Shown: positions 48,213 through 57,560, counted from the first letter of the stretch. The stretch: DNA of 64,000 bases from Micromonospora humi (GCF_900090105.1 NZ_FMDM01000004.1:310001-374000), one strand, 5' to 3'. Program-made: numbers and translations. Notes: generated by a model not told the origin, from the sequence alone.

Positions 48213-49457
48213 GTGACCGTCACTGACCAGGCCGGCGGGGCCGCCTCCGAGCGGACCGGGTTGCGCGTGACGTACGACGGCCGGGTGCACCCGGCCGAGG
48301 AGCTCGCCCGCGGCGCGGCCTACGAGTTGTTCAGCGCCGACGAGGCGCCCGGCTTCGAGTGGTGCCCCCGGCCCGACGGCGGTCACCCGTGGCGCAGGTT
48401 CGTGCACGCCACCGAGGTGGAGGCGGTGCACGGGGCGGCGGAGCCGACCGACGAGGCGGATGCGCCGCTGCTGATGCCGGTGCACCGGGCGCGTGGCTGG
48501 GCGTACGTGCACCAGCTCAGCCAGCGGCCGGCGGCGGCGGACGACCCGACGTTGGCCGCGGTGCGGGCGTCGGCGGTGGTCCGGCCGGGCACCCGGATGA
48601 TGAAGGTGCTCTCCGCCCGGCAGCTCGCCGGTTACGTGCGGGGTTGGCTGCCGCACGGGTTCTGCTACCGGGAGCACGACGTGGCGCACCTGCGCACGCC
48701 CGCCGGGATGGCGGTGCTGCGGGGCGACCCGGAGGGCGGCGACGTGGCGTACGCGTTGCGCTGGCGGGCCGCCGACCCGGCCGACTACGACGTGCCGGTC
48801 GGCCCGGTGCACCGCGGGCTGACCGTCCTGCCGCCCCGGGACCGGCTCGGGCCGCCGGTGTTGGGCACCGGTTTCGTGCCGAGCAACGCGCAGCTCGTCC
48901 CGGAGTTCGTCACCCGGGACTTCGCCGACCTGCCGATGCCGGCGAACGCCACCCTGCTCGCCTACCCGGCCGACGGGGTGGAGGTGGTGCTCTACACCTA
49001 TCAGGCGGAACAGCGCGGCTGGTTGCGGCTGGCCGGCCCGCAGTGGCGGCACCTGCTGGCGGCGGTGCCGGGGCTGGCGGCCGACCAGGAGTACGTGCCG
49101 ACCGGCGACGCGCCGCGCTCCACCCAGCTCGTCGGCGCGTACGCCGGGGTGGAGTACGAGGCGGTGGCCGACCAGCCGGGCGGGTTCCGGGTGCTGGCGA
49201 TGACCCGGGCGGCCCGCTATCCGGTGGAGGCGGCGGCCCGGCGGCTGCGGACGGCCACCTGGCGCGGGGTGCCCTGCCTGGTGCTGCGGGAGGAGGCGGG
49301 CTGGCTGCGGTTGCGGCTGCGCCGCCCGGATCCGGACGCGGTGGCCCGGACCGGGGCGCAGTGTCACGAACGCGGCGTCTACGAGGTCTGGGCGCCGGGC
49401 GCCGAGCTGACCGACGACCGGGTGGTGGACCTGCCCTATCCGCGGCCGAACGCATAG
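48213..49457 (+). CDS. Unrecognised conserved-looking protein
   Basis: A 414-residue protein that I cannot assign. It has no signal peptide or membrane segment. The N-terminal 90 residues are acidic with FEWCPRPDGGHPWRRFVHA; the middle contains PGTRMMKVLSARQLAGYVRG and HGFCYREHDVAHLRTPAGM; two later segments, VLYTYQAEQRGWLRLAGPQW and PCLVLREEAGWLRLRLRRPD, look like an internal repeat of a Trp-Leu-Arg-Leu beta unit. GTG at 48213 follows TAGCGT by six bases, indicating a leaderless, singly expressed gene. It is divergent from tatD. Confidence 0.8.
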   Translation: MTVTDQAGGAASERTGLRVTYDGRVHPAEELARGAAYELFSADEAPGFEWCPRPDGGHPWRRFVHATEVEAVHGAAEPTDEADAPLLMPVHRARGWAYVHQLSQRPAAADDPTLAAVRASAVVRPGTRMMKVLSARQLAGYVRGWLPHGFCYREHDVAHLRTPAGMAVLRGDPEGGDVAYALRWRAADPADYDVPVGPVHRGLTVLPPRDRLGPPVLGTGFVPSNAQLVPEFVTRDFADLPMPANATLLAYPADGVEVVLYTYQAEQRGWLRLAGPQWRHLLAAVPGLAADQEYVPTGDAPRSTQLVGAYAGVEYEAVADQPGGFRVLAMTRAARYPVEAAARRLRTATWRGVPCLVLREEAGWLRLRLRRPDPDAVARTGAQCHERGVYEVWAPGAELTDDRVVDLPYPRPNA

Positions 49458-49516
49458 ACGGCGGCGGGTCGGGAAGGCGTGGGCGTCCGAGACCCACGCG
49501 TAGGGGGAATCCCGAG

Positions 49517-50368
49517 ATGCCTTTCGTCACCGTCGGTACGGAGAATTCCGCACCCATCGACCTGTACTACGAGGATCACGGCTCCGGTCAGCCGATCGTG
49601 CTGATCCACGGTTTCCCGTTCAACGGGGCCACCTGGGAGAAGATGAGCGGTCCGCTGCTCGCCGCCGGGTACCGGGTGATCACGTACGACCGGCGCGGGT
49701 TCGGCAGTTCCGCGCAGCCGGCGTCGGGTTACGACTACGACACGTTCGCCGCCGACCTCGACGTGCTGATGACCGAGCTGGACCTGCGCAACGCGATCCT
49801 GGTCGGGCACTCGATGGGCACCGGTGAGGTCACCCGCTACCTGGGGGCGTACGGGTCGGACCGGGTGGAGCGTGCGGTGCTGATGGCCCCGCTGGCGCCC
49901 TACCTGCTGAAGACGCCGGACGACCCGCAGGGCGTCGAGAAGAGCATGTTCGAGGGGTTCCAGAAGGCGATCATCCAGGATCGGTTCGCCTACCTGACCC
50001 AGTTCTGCGACGCGTTCTTCAACGCCAGCGAGAACCGGGGGAAGCTGGTCAGCGACGAGGCCTACCACGCGCACTGGCAGATCGGCGCGCAGGCGTCGGC
50101 GAAGGGCACCCACGACTCGGTGGACGCCTGGCAGACCGACTTCCGCGGCGACCTGCCGAACATCGACGTGCCGGTGCTGATCATCCAGGGCGACAAGGAC
50201 AACGTGCTGCCGTTCCCGGTGACGGGTCAGCGGCTGGTGAACATGCTGTCCGACGCCAAGCTGGTCACCCTGAAGGGCGCGCCGCACGGCACGCCGTGGA
50301 CGCACCCGACCGAGGTCAACAACGCGATCATGGAGTTCATCGGCAAGCCGAGCATGGCCCGGGCCTGA
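49517..50368 (+). CDS. Alpha/beta hydrolase, haloperoxidase-like
   Basis: A 283-residue hydrolase. IVLIHGFPFNGATWEKM carries the oxyanion-hole HG motif, ITYDRRGFGSSAQP follows, and ILVGHSMGTGEVTRYLG is the nucleophile elbow (Ser in GHSMG, about residue 100). VLIIQGDKDNVLPF holds the catalytic Asp and LKGAPHGTPWTH the catalytic His. The arrangement matches non-haem chloroperoxidase/esterase-type enzymes; substrate unknown. ATG at 49517 follows a GGGGG-containing ribosome site. A strong hairpin ends the gene. Confidence 0.92.
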   Translation: MPFVTVGTENSAPIDLYYEDHGSGQPIVLIHGFPFNGATWEKMSGPLLAAGYRVITYDRRGFGSSAQPASGYDYDTFAADLDVLMTELDLRNAILVGHSMGTGEVTRYLGAYGSDRVERAVLMAPLAPYLLKTPDDPQGVEKSMFEGFQKAIIQDRFAYLTQFCDAFFNASENRGKLVSDEAYHAHWQIGAQASAKGTHDSVDAWQTDFRGDLPNIDVPVLIIQGDKDNVLPFPVTGQRLVNMLSDAKLVTLKGAPHGTPWTHPTEVNNAIMEFIGKPSMARA

Positions 50369-50379
50369 CCCGGAACGAC

Positions 50380-50410
50380 GGACGGCCCCGGGGTTCCCCC
50401 GGGGCCGTCC
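50380..50410. terminator. Bidirectional hairpin terminator
   Basis: GGACGGCCCCGGGG (50380-50393) pairs perfectly with CCCCGGGGCCGTCC (50397-50410) over a TTC loop. It lies between the hydrolase stop (50368) and the convergent metG stop (50423) and could serve both. Confidence 0.85.
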
Positions 50411-50422
50411 GCGCGGCGGTGG

Positions 50423-52225
50423 TCACCCGGCGAGGCGGGCCAGCTCCTCGTCGACGATGGACGGGTCCAGCTTGCGGAACACCGGCTTGGGCGCCGCGAG
50501 CGGCCGGCCCACCTCCAGGGGTACGGACTCCCAGCGCGCGCCGACCGTGTAGTCACCGGTCAGCACCGGGTAGGACGGGCCGCCGTCGAGGTCGTCGACC
50601 TCCTCGATCACCGGCATCGGCGCGTGCGTGCCGGTGCCGCCGAGCAGCTCGTGGATCTGCTGCGCGGAGTGCGGCAGGAACGGGGTGAGCAGCGTGTTGG
50701 CGTCGCTGACCACCTGGAGGGCGACGTGCAGGATGGTGCCCATCCGCGGCTTGTCGTCGTCGCCCTTGAGCTTCCACGGCGCCTGCTCGGAGAGGTACTT
50801 GTTGGCCTCGGCGACCACCTTCATGGCCTCGCCGATGGCCTGCTTCTGCCGGTGCCGGCCGATCAGGTCGCCGACGGTGGCGAAGCCGGCGCGGGCCACC
50901 GCGAGCAGCGCCTCGTCGGCCTCGGTCAGCCCGGCCGGGTCGACCGGCGGGACGGCGCCGAAGTTCTTCGCCGCCATCGAGACGGACCGGTTGACCAGGT
51001 TGCCCCAGCCGGCGACCAGCTCGTCGTTGTTGCGGCGAAGGAACTCGGCCCAGGTGAAGTCGGTGTCGTTGCTCTCCGGGCCGGCGACGGCGATGAAGTA
51101 GCGCAGCGCGTCGGCGTCGTAGCGTTCGAGGAAGTCCCGGACGTAGATGACCACCTTGCGGGAGGAGGAGAACTTTCGCCCCTCCATGGTCAGGTATTCG
51201 CTGGAGACCACCTCGGTGGGCAGGTTGAGCCGGCCCAGTTCGCCGGGCTCGCCGTCGTGGGTGCCCGCGCCGGAGTAGCCGCCGAGCAGCGCCGGCCAGA
51301 TCACCGAGTGGAAGACGATGTTGTCCTTGCCCATGAAGTAGTAGCCGCGGGCGTCCTTGCCCTCCCCGTCGGCCGACCACCACTTCCGCCACGCCTCCGG
51401 GTCGCCGGTGCGGCGGGCCCACTCGATGGACGCGGACAGGTAGCCGATCACCGCGTCGAACCAGACGTAGATCCGCTTGTCGGACCGGTCCTGCCAACCC
51501 TCCAGGGGGATCGGCACGCCCCACTCCAGGTCCCGGGTGATGGCCCGGGGCTGGAGGTCGTCGAGCAGGTTGCGGGAGAACCGGAGCACGTTGGGCCGCC
51601 AGCCCTCCCGGGTGTCCAGCCACTGCCGCAGCGCGTCGGCCAGCGCCGGCAGGTCGAGGAAGAAGTGCTCGGTCTCCACGAACTCCGGCGTCTCGCCGTT
51701 GATCTTCGACTTGGGGTCGATCAGGTCGATCGGGTCGAGCTGGTTGCCGCAGTTGTCGCACTGGTCGCCGCGCGCGCTGTCGTAGCCGCAGATCGGGCAG
51801 GTGCCCTCGATGTAACGGTCGGGCAGGGTGCGGCCGGTGGACGGGGAGATCGCCCCGGTGGTGACCTTCGGGACGATGTAGCCGTTGCGGTGCAGCCCGG
51901 TGAACAGCTCCTGCACCACGGCATAGTGGTTGCGGGTGGTGGTGCGGGTGAACAGGTCGTACGACAGGCCCAGCGCCCGCAGGTCCTCGGCGATCACCCG
52001 GTTGTAGCGGTCGGCCAGCTCGCGCGGGGTGACCCCCTCGGCGTCGGCCTGCACCTGGATCGGGGTGCCGTGCTCGTCGGTGCCGGAGACCATGAGCACG
52101 TCGTGACCGGCCATCCGCATGTACCGGGCGAAGACGTCGGAGGGAACGCCGAATCCGGATACGTGGCCGATGTGGCGCGGGCCGTTGGCGTAGGGCCAGG
52201 CGACCGCGGCGAGAACGTGACTCAT
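50423..52225 (-). CDS. metG: Methionyl-tRNA synthetase
   Basis: Class I synthetase of 600 residues. [20 protein letters not shown] contains the HIGH motif (HIGH, about residues 17-20); the zinc knuckle [18 protein letters not shown] is at about 145-165; the signature loop reads [10 protein letters not shown] instead of KMSKS, a variant known from MetRS enzymes of this type. The anticodon-binding domain has [20 protein letters not shown]. There is no C-terminal tRNA-binding (EMAP) domain. ATG at 52225. In mycobacteria metG directly precedes tatD; here about 2.3 kb of other genes separates them. Confidence 0.96.
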   Translation of the reverse strand: MSHVLAAVAWPYANGPRHIGHVSGFGVPSDVFARYMRMAGHDVLMVSGTDEHGTPIQVQADAEGVTPRELADRYNRVIAEDLRALGLSYDLFTRTTTRNHYAVVQELFTGLHRNGYIVPKVTTGAISPSTGRTLPDRYIEGTCPICGYDSARGDQCDNCGNQLDPIDLIDPKSKINGETPEFVETEHFFLDLPALADALRQWLDTREGWRPNVLRFSRNLLDDLQPRAITRDLEWGVPIPLEGWQDRSDKRIYVWFDAVIGYLSASIEWARRTGDPEAWRKWWSADGEGKDARGYYFMGKDNIVFHSVIWPALLGGYSGAGTHDGEPGELGRLNLPTEVVSSEYLTMEGRKFSSSRKVVIYVRDFLERYDADALRYFIAVAGPESNDTDFTWAEFLRRNNDELVAGWGNLVNRSVSMAAKNFGAVPPVDPAGLTEADEALLAVARAGFATVGDLIGRHRQKQAIGEAMKVVAEANKYLSEQAPWKLKGDDDKPRMGTILHVALQVVSDANTLLTPFLPHSAQQIHELLGGTGTHAPMPVIEEVDDLDGGPSYPVLTGDYTVGARWESVPLEVGRPLAAPKPVFRKLDPSIVDEELARLAG

Positions 52226-52352
52226 GAGCGTCAAGACTAGTGATTGCCGTGGGCGCCCCGCGAACCAATAGGGCGGGTGCCGCCGGCGTACGCCCGATTT
52301 GTCGCCGACACGCGGCCTGAGCTGCCCGACGAGCCCGGCGTGCCGGTGTCCA

Positions 52353-53183
52353 ATGAACGTCGTGACCAGCAGACCAACGGCGCCCGAGCCGTCCGCGGCC
52401 GACCGGACCGCGCGGACCGCGCCCGGCGCCCCGGTCGCCCCACAGCCCCGGTTGGACCCGGCGGACCCGCCGGTGGAGGTGGAGCCGACCACCGGGGCGC
52501 CGCGCGACGCCGTGCCCCGCCGGGTGCCGGTGCGCCAGCCGCGCTGGCATCGGCGATCGGCCCGGGCGGGCGACGAGGTGGCCGGCTGGGCGCCGATCGA
52601 GGAGGTGCACTGGGACGGCACGCCGCTGCGCGACGAGCCGCGACCCCACGCCGTCGACGCCCCGACCCGGCGCCGGACCCGCCCGGTCCACCCGCCGGAC
52701 CCGCCCGCCGGGCTGGCCGTGCTGCTGGCCCTGAGCCTGCTCGCCGCGTTCTTCGCCTGGGTGAGCGCCGGCCCGTTCTGGCTGGCGGTGGGGCACTCCA
52801 CCGCCGGCACCGTGATGATCACCGAGTGCGCCGGGGGCGGGCTCACCCAGCGCTGCCGGGGGATCTTCGAGGCCGACCGGGACCGCTTCCAGGCCCAGGG
52901 GGTACGGGTCAGCGGCGTGCCGGCGGGGCGGACCGCCACCGGCAGCACGCTGCCGGCCCGGATGACCGGCCCGGACGGGTCCACCGCCTACGCGGACCGG
53001 GGCGTGGGCGGGCAGTTGCGCTGGCTGCTCGGGCTGACCCTGGTGGTGGGTTGCGCGGCGGGGATCGCCAGGTGGACCGGCGCGACCCGGTTGGTCGAGC
53101 CGCGTCAGCGGCGGCTGGCGGTGGGGCTGGCGCTGGCCGGTCCGCTGCTGATCACGGTCGGGTTCCTCGCCGCCGCCTGGTGA
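52353..53183 (+). CDS. Membrane-anchored hypothetical protein, two or three TM
   Basis: A 276-residue protein. The first 115 residues are proline-, arginine- and alanine-rich and probably disordered and cytoplasmic. A helix at about 125-150 ([20 protein letters not shown]) is followed by an external loop with [15 protein letters not shown] (two cysteines that could form a disulfide) and [14 protein letters not shown], then two helices near the C-terminus. It resembles uncharacterised actinobacterial membrane proteins; no function can be given. ATG at 52353 is used; GTG at 52362 is equally possible. Confidence 0.75.
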   Translation: MNVVTSRPTAPEPSAADRTARTAPGAPVAPQPRLDPADPPVEVEPTTGAPRDAVPRRVPVRQPRWHRRSARAGDEVAGWAPIEEVHWDGTPLRDEPRPHAVDAPTRRRTRPVHPPDPPAGLAVLLALSLLAAFFAWVSAGPFWLAVGHSTAGTVMITECAGGGLTQRCRGIFEADRDRFQAQGVRVSGVPAGRTATGSTLPARMTGPDGSTAYADRGVGGQLRWLLGLTLVVGCAAGIARWTGATRLVEPRQRRLAVGLALAGPLLITVGFLAAAW

Positions 53184-53189
53184 GCGGTG

Positions 53190-53277
53190 TAAGGCGGGGC
53201 CCCCTGTTAACGCCTCCGGTAGAGAAGGGGCCCCCTCTCACACCGAGGTGTTAACAGGGGGCCCCTCCTTGCACACC
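53190..53277. repeat. Composite GGGGCCCC palindrome, three cores
   Basis: GGGGCCCCCTGTTAAC (53196-53211) pairs perfectly with GTTAACAGGGGGCCCC (53250-53265); flanking GTGTAAGG and CCTTGCACAC extend it. The loop holds a third core, AAGGGGCCCCCTCTCA. The element fills the space between the convergent membrane-protein and rsmI genes and probably also terminates transcription. Confidence 0.85.
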
Positions 53278-54117
53278 TCAGCGGTGGACCACGGCGTAGA
53301 CCTCGCGGCGGCGCAGCCCGTACGCGGTCGCGACCTCGGTGATCGCGTCCCGGCGGGACATCCCGGACGACTCGCGTTCGGCGACCGCGGCGCGCAGCGT
53401 CTCGTCGTCGGGGCGGGCCGCGGGCGTCGCCGGCGCGCCGGCCACGACCAGCGTGATCTCGCCGCGCACCTCGTTCTCGGCGGCCCACTCGGCCAGCTCG
53501 CCCAGCGGGCGGCGGACCACCTCCTCGTAGGTCTTGGTCAGCTCCCGGCAGAGCGCGGCGGGCCGGTCCGGGCCGAACGCCTCGGCCAGATCGGCCAGGG
53601 CGCCGCCGATGCGGTGCGTCGCCTCGAACAGCACCAGCGTGCGCTCCTCGCCGGCGAGCGCGCGCAGCCGGGAGCGACGGGCGCCCGGGGTACGGGGCAG
53701 GAAGCCCTCGAAGCAGAACCGGTCGCAGGGCAGCCCGCTCAGCGCCAGGGCGGTGGTGACCGCGCTCGGCCCGGGCGCCGCGGTGACCGGGACGCCGGCC
53801 TCCAGCGCGGCCCGGACCAGGCGGTAGCCGGGGTCGGAGACGCTCGGCATGCCGCCGTCGGTGACCAGGGCGACCGTGTAGCCGGCGGTGAGCACCTCGG
53901 CCAGCTCCGGGGTGCGCCGTTCCTCGTTGCCCTCGAAGTAGGAGACGATCCGGCCGGGGACGGTGAGGTCGAGGTCGCGGGCGAGCCGGGTGAGCCGGCG
54001 GGTGTCCTCGGCGGCGACCACGTCGGCGGCGGCGAGCACCTCACGGAACCGGGCGGACGCGTCGGCCGGGTTGCCCAGCGGCGCACCGAGCAGCACCAAC
54101 CGCCCTACCTCGGACAT
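53278..54117 (-). CDS. rsmI: 16S rRNA (cytidine1402-2'-O)-methyltransferase
   Basis: SAM-dependent tetrapyrrole-methylase-fold enzyme of 279 residues. VLLGAPLGNPADASARFREV opens the protein; DVVAAEDTRRLTRLARDL, LVTDGGMPSVSDPGYRLV (the GMPS-type SAM loop) and AAPGPSAVTTALALSGLP are diagnostic. FEGFLPRTPGARRSRL and ETHRI-like ATHRIGGAL follow. It methylates the 2'-O of C1402 in the decoding centre. ATG at 54117 is preceded closely by GGGGGAA. It is divergent from the mannosyltransferase gene. Confidence 0.95.
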   Translation of the reverse strand: MSEVGRLVLLGAPLGNPADASARFREVLAAADVVAAEDTRRLTRLARDLDLTVPGRIVSYFEGNEERRTPELAEVLTAGYTVALVTDGGMPSVSDPGYRLVRAALEAGVPVTAAPGPSAVTTALALSGLPCDRFCFEGFLPRTPGARRSRLRALAGEERTLVLFEATHRIGGALADLAEAFGPDRPAALCRELTKTYEEVVRRPLGELAEWAAENEVRGEITLVVAGAPATPAARPDDETLRAAVAERESSGMSRRDAITEVATAYGLRRREVYAVVHR

Positions 54118-54209
54118 TTCCCCCACGGTGTGCGCTCCCTCATCGATGGTCGTACCAATTTCGGGGACGACGGACGCCACCGGGCACCCTCGCAGCCTAC
54201 GATCGCCGG

Positions 54210-55898
54210 GTGACGAGTGCGTCGACAGCACAGGAGCCCTCCACCACCGACCGGGCCGCCGGCTCGCCGGACGACGAGGGCGGCGGTGGCGGCGGTGGTG
54301 GTGGGATCCCGGCCGCGGTCCGGCGGCGACTCGCCACCGTCGACGACCACCTCGGCCGGGGGCAGGCGTGGCTGGCCACCGCCGTGGTGGTGGCGATCGC
54401 CGCGATCCTGCGCTTCGTCGGGCTCGGTCACCCGTCCGGCAAGATCTTCGACGAGACCTACTACGCCAAGGACGCCTACGGGCTGATCGACCGCGGCGTC
54501 GAGTGGAACTACAAGGACAACGGCCCGTCCTACGTGGTCCACCCGCCGCTGGGCAAGTGGTTGATCGGGATCGGCGAGTGGGCCTTCGGCTACCAGGACG
54601 CCGAGACCAACGTGTCGGTGCCCGGGCACCTGATGACCACCGCGCCGGAGTTCGGCTGGCGCTTCGGCGCGGCGGTGTGCGGCACGCTGTCGGTGCTGCT
54701 GCTGGTGCGCATCGGCCGGCGGATGTTCCGCTCCACCACGCTCGGCTGCGCGGCCGGCCTGCTGCTCGCGCTGGACGGCTTCCACCTGGTGCTGTCCCGC
54801 ACGGCGATCCTCGACATCTTCCTGCTGCTGTTCGTGCTGGCCGCGTTCGGCGCGCTGGTGCTCGACCGGGACGCCCGGCGGCGGCGCTGGGCCCGGGCGT
54901 TGGCGGACGGGCTCGACCCGACGACGCCGGGGCGTGCCGGCCGGCCGCCGTCGGGCTGGCGGAACTGGCCGTGGTGGCGGCTGGCCGCCGGGGTCCTGCT
55001 CGGGTGTGCCTGCTCGGTGAAGTGGAGCGGGGTCTACTTCGTGCCGGCGTTCGCGTTGCTGGTGCTGCTCTGGGAGGTCGGCGTCCGCCGCTCCTCCGGC
55101 GTCCGCCGGCCGTGGCGCGACGCCCTGCTCGACGAGTTGCCCTGGCTGCTCGCGGCCGGCGTGCTGATGGTGGTCACCTACGTGGCCACCTGGTCGGGCT
55201 GGTTGCTCAGCGACGAGGGCTACTACCGCCTGGCCAGCCGCTACCCGAACGTTCCGGGCCTGAGCGACACACCGTTCGTCGGCCCGCTGATCAACCTCTG
55301 GGAATACCACAAGGCCGCGTACGGCTTCCACACCCAGCTCGACGACCCGCACAAGTACCAGTCCTGGCCGTGGCAGTGGCTGCTGCTGGGCCGGCCGGTC
55401 GCGTTCGCCTACAACGGTGACGGCAGCTGCGGTGCGTCGAGCTGCGCCTCCGAGGTGCTGCTGCTGGGCACTCCGCTGCTGTGGTGGTCGTTCCTGCCGG
55501 CGCTGGCCGCGACGGCCTGGCTCGGCCTGGCCCGGCGGGACTGGCGCGCCGGGGCGATCCTGCTGAGTGCCGCCGCCGGCCTGCTGCCCTGGTTCTGGTT
55601 CGCCCTCGACGGCCGGACGATGTTCTCCTTCTACGCCGCGCCGGCGGTGCCGTTCCTGGTGCTCGCGGTGGTCTATGTGCTCGGTGCGATCGTGACGCCC
55701 GCGCCGGTCGCTCCGAGCGCCGCACCGCCGACCGCCGAGCAGGTCAACGACCGTCGCCTGGTCGGCGGCATCATCGCCGGCGCCTATGTGCTGCTGGTCG
55801 CGCTCTGCTTCGGCTACTTCTATCCGATCTTCGTGGGGAAGATCCTGCCGTACGCGGACTGGTCCGCCCGGATGTGGCTGGACGGCCGCTGGATCTGA
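54210..55898 (+). CDS. pmt: Protein O-mannosyltransferase (GT39)
   Basis: Polytopic dolichyl/polyprenyl-phosphate-mannose-protein mannosyltransferase, 562 residues. A glycine-rich acidic leader (GGGGGGGGG) precedes about ten helices. KIFDETYYAKDAYGLIDRGV contains the catalytic-type Asp-Glu pair, and YVVHPPLGKWLIGIGEWAFG is the second PMT signature; WEYHKAAYGFHTQLDDPHKY is the conserved external loop. It should O-mannosylate secreted proteins at the membrane, as Rv1002c does in mycobacteria, where it likewise lies beside rsmI. GTG at 54210 follows TACGAT by six bases (leaderless). Confidence 0.95.
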   Translation: MTSASTAQEPSTTDRAAGSPDDEGGGGGGGGGIPAAVRRRLATVDDHLGRGQAWLATAVVVAIAAILRFVGLGHPSGKIFDETYYAKDAYGLIDRGVEWNYKDNGPSYVVHPPLGKWLIGIGEWAFGYQDAETNVSVPGHLMTTAPEFGWRFGAAVCGTLSVLLLVRIGRRMFRSTTLGCAAGLLLALDGFHLVLSRTAILDIFLLLFVLAAFGALVLDRDARRRRWARALADGLDPTTPGRAGRPPSGWRNWPWWRLAAGVLLGCACSVKWSGVYFVPAFALLVLLWEVGVRRSSGVRRPWRDALLDELPWLLAAGVLMVVTYVATWSGWLLSDEGYYRLASRYPNVPGLSDTPFVGPLINLWEYHKAAYGFHTQLDDPHKYQSWPWQWLLLGRPVAFAYNGDGSCGASSCASEVLLLGTPLLWWSFLPALAATAWLGLARRDWRAGAILLSAAAGLLPWFWFALDGRTMFSFYAAPAVPFLVLAVVYVLGAIVTPAPVAPSAAPPTAEQVNDRRLVGGIIAGAYVLLVALCFGYFYPIFVGKILPYADWSARMWLDGRWI

Positions 55899-55911
55899 GC
55901 GGGCGAGCGCG

Positions 55912-55942
55912 ACGGCCCGGTGGGAAGTTCCCACCGGGCCGT
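55912..55942 (+). terminator. Hairpin terminator after pmt
   Basis: ACGGCCCGGTGGG (55912-55924) pairs with CCCACCGGGCCGT (55930-55942) around AAGTT, starting 14 bases beyond the pmt stop and followed by AATTCGG. Confidence 0.85.
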
Positions 55943-55991
55943 AATTCGGTTGCGATCACCGCGTCGGGCCGCATCGACGGACCGAGCCACG

Positions 55992-56044
55992 AAAAAGCAC
56001 GCCCCGATCGCCTGCCACGGGGGAAGCGGGCGATTGGGGCGTGC
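55992..56044 (-). ncRNA. Probable small hairpin RNA with U-tract terminator
   Basis: On the minus strand a 16-base arm (56029-56044) pairs with 55997-56012 with one A-C mismatch, enclosing the C-rich loop CGCTTCCCCCGTGGCA, and is followed at once by TTTTT (55992-55996). Upstream, TTGTGC (complement of 56075-56080) and TAAGCT (complement of 56052-56057) are 17 bases apart, a good -35/-10 pair whose start would fall about base 56044. The predicted RNA is about 53 nt, essentially all hairpin. I noticed no other intergenic T5 tract after a stem-loop in the window. It resembles the actinobacterial 6C RNA idea (C-rich loops) but has one loop and five Cs. Confidence 0.65.
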
Positions 56045-56051
56045 AAGACAG

Positions 56052-56080
56052 AGCTTAGCCACAGCGCGCCAGCCGCACAA
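56052..56080 (-). promoter_or_regulatory. Promoter of the putative small RNA
   Basis: TTGTGC at 56080-56075 and TAAGCT at 56057-56052 on the minus strand are separated by exactly 17 bases. No coding region follows before the hairpin and T-tract. The rest of the gap, 56081-56246, contains no gene I can support. Confidence 0.6.
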
Positions 56081-56270
56081 CGGGTGCAGCCGAGTCAGAT
56101 TTCCGACCGACGCGCCACCCCCCGAAAGGTTTACGTCGGGCATCTAACGGTGGGTCATCCCGCCGGAACATAACGAGTTCGACATCGCCGCCGCCGGGCC
56201 GCCGCCGACGCGGCCGGGCGGACCCCGACCCGGATGATCTTCCAAAGTGGATCTCATTACACTTCGCCCG

Positions 56271-57560
56271 GTGATCAACAAGAGACGATCGACGGCCGTC
56301 CTGTTCGGACTGCTGGCGGCGACCGCGCTGATCGGTCCGAGCCCCGCCGGGGCCGACGACGAGACCACCGAACCCGCCGCCGAACCACCCAAGGTCGAGC
56401 TGGTTCTCGACGTCAGCGGCTCGATGCGGGCCCGCGACATCGACGGGCGCAGCCGGATCTCCGTCGCGCAGCAGGCGTTCAACGAGGTGGTCGACGGGCT
56501 CCCGGACGAGACACAGCTCGGCATCCGCGTGCTCGGCGCGACCTACCGGGGCAAGGACAAGAAGCAGGGCTGCCGCGACACCCAGCAGATCGTGCCGGTC
56601 GGGCCGGTCGACCGGGCCCAGGCCAAGGCCGCCGTCGCCGGCCTGCGCCCCACCGGGTTCACCCCGGTCGGGCTGGCGCTGCGGTCCGCCGCGCAGGATC
56701 TGGGCACCGGCAGCACCGCCCGCCGGATCGTGCTGATCACCGACGGTGAGGACACCTGCGCCCCGCCCGACCCGTGCGAGGTGGCCCGCGAACTCGCCGC
56801 CCAGGGCACCCGGCTGGTGGTCGACACGCTCGGCCTCGCCCCCGACGAGAAGGTACGCCGGCAGTTGCTCTGCATCGCCGGCGCCACCGGCGGCACCTAC
56901 ACCGCGGCGCAGAGCGCCGAGGAGCTGACCGGCCGGATCAAGCAGTTGGTCGACCGGGCCCGCGACACGTACACGGCCACCCCGGCGGTGGTCGGCGGCA
57001 CGGCGGCCTGCGACGGCGCTCCGCTGCTCGCGCCCGGCGTCTACACCGACCGGGAGACGTTCTCCGAGCACCGCTGGTACCGGGTGCCGGTACGCCCCGG
57101 TCAGGAGCTGCGCGCGTCGGTGAGCGTGGCGCTGGACCGGCCGGTGAACCCCGACTACGGCGTGCTGCTGCGCGCCACCGCGCCGGACGGGCGGGAACTG
57201 GTCCGCGGCGTCGACGCCGGCAGCGGGCGTACCGACGTGGTGTCGGCCGGCCTGCGCTGGTCGGCCGCCGAGGAGGAGGAAGCGGCCACCCCCGAACCGA
57301 CCCCCAGCGGTACGCAGGCCGCCCGGACCGTCTGCCTGGTGGTCAGCAACTCGTTCGCGGCCCGCCCGGGCACCCGGGCCGAGCCGGGCATGCCGGTGGA
57401 GCTGACCGTGGACGTGGTCGCCGCCTCCCCCGCGCCGGACGGGCCGGACCTCGGCCGCGGCTGGGCCCTGCTGCTCCTGCTCACCCTGGCCGGCCTCCTC
57501 ACCGGGCTGGTCGCCGGGCTGCTCACCCGCTGGTGGGTCGCCACCTGGAGGGAGAACTGA
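56271..57560 (+). CDS. Secreted/anchored von Willebrand factor A-domain protein
   Basis: A 429-residue exported protein. The signal peptide KRRSTAVLFGLLAATALIGP is followed by a vWA domain (about 40-225): VELVLDVSGSMRARD is the DxSxS metal site, GFTPVGLAL supplies the Thr, and VLITDGEDTC the Asp. A beta-rich domain (about 245-390) and a C-terminal membrane helix GWALLLLLTLAGLLTGLVAG with basic stop-transfer residues follow. GTG at 56271 is preferred, seven bases after TACACT; GTG at 56247 lies before the -10. It is coupled to the next gene, with two bases between. Function unknown; metal-dependent protein binding at the cell surface is likely. Confidence 0.88.
   Translation: MINKRRSTAVLFGLLAATALIGPSPAGADDETTEPAAEPPKVELVLDVSGSMRARDIDGRSRISVAQQAFNEVVDGLPDETQLGIRVLGATYRGKDKKQGCRDTQQIVPVGPVDRAQAKAAVAGLRPTGFTPVGLALRSAAQDLGTGSTARRIVLITDGEDTCAPPDPCEVARELAAQGTRLVVDTLGLAPDEKVRRQLLCIAGATGGTYTAAQSAEELTGRIKQLVDRARDTYTATPAVVGGTAACDGAPLLAPGVYTDRETFSEHRWYRVPVRPGQELRASVSVALDRPVNPDYGVLLRATAPDGRELVRGVDAGSGRTDVVSAGLRWSAAEEEEAATPEPTPSGTQAARTVCLVVSNSFAARPGTRAEPGMPVELTVDVVAASPAPDGPDLGRGWALLLLLTLAGLLTGLVAGLLTRWWVATWREN

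Noticed and set aside
55992-56044. Calling the hairpin RNA a 6C RNA
   Set aside because: The 6C motif has two hairpins with at least six Cs each; here there is one loop with five Cs.
55771-56147. Overlapping open frames on both strands in the pmt-vWA gap
   Set aside because: They are arginine-rich shadows without a ribosome site, and they cross a terminator and the small-RNA hairpin.
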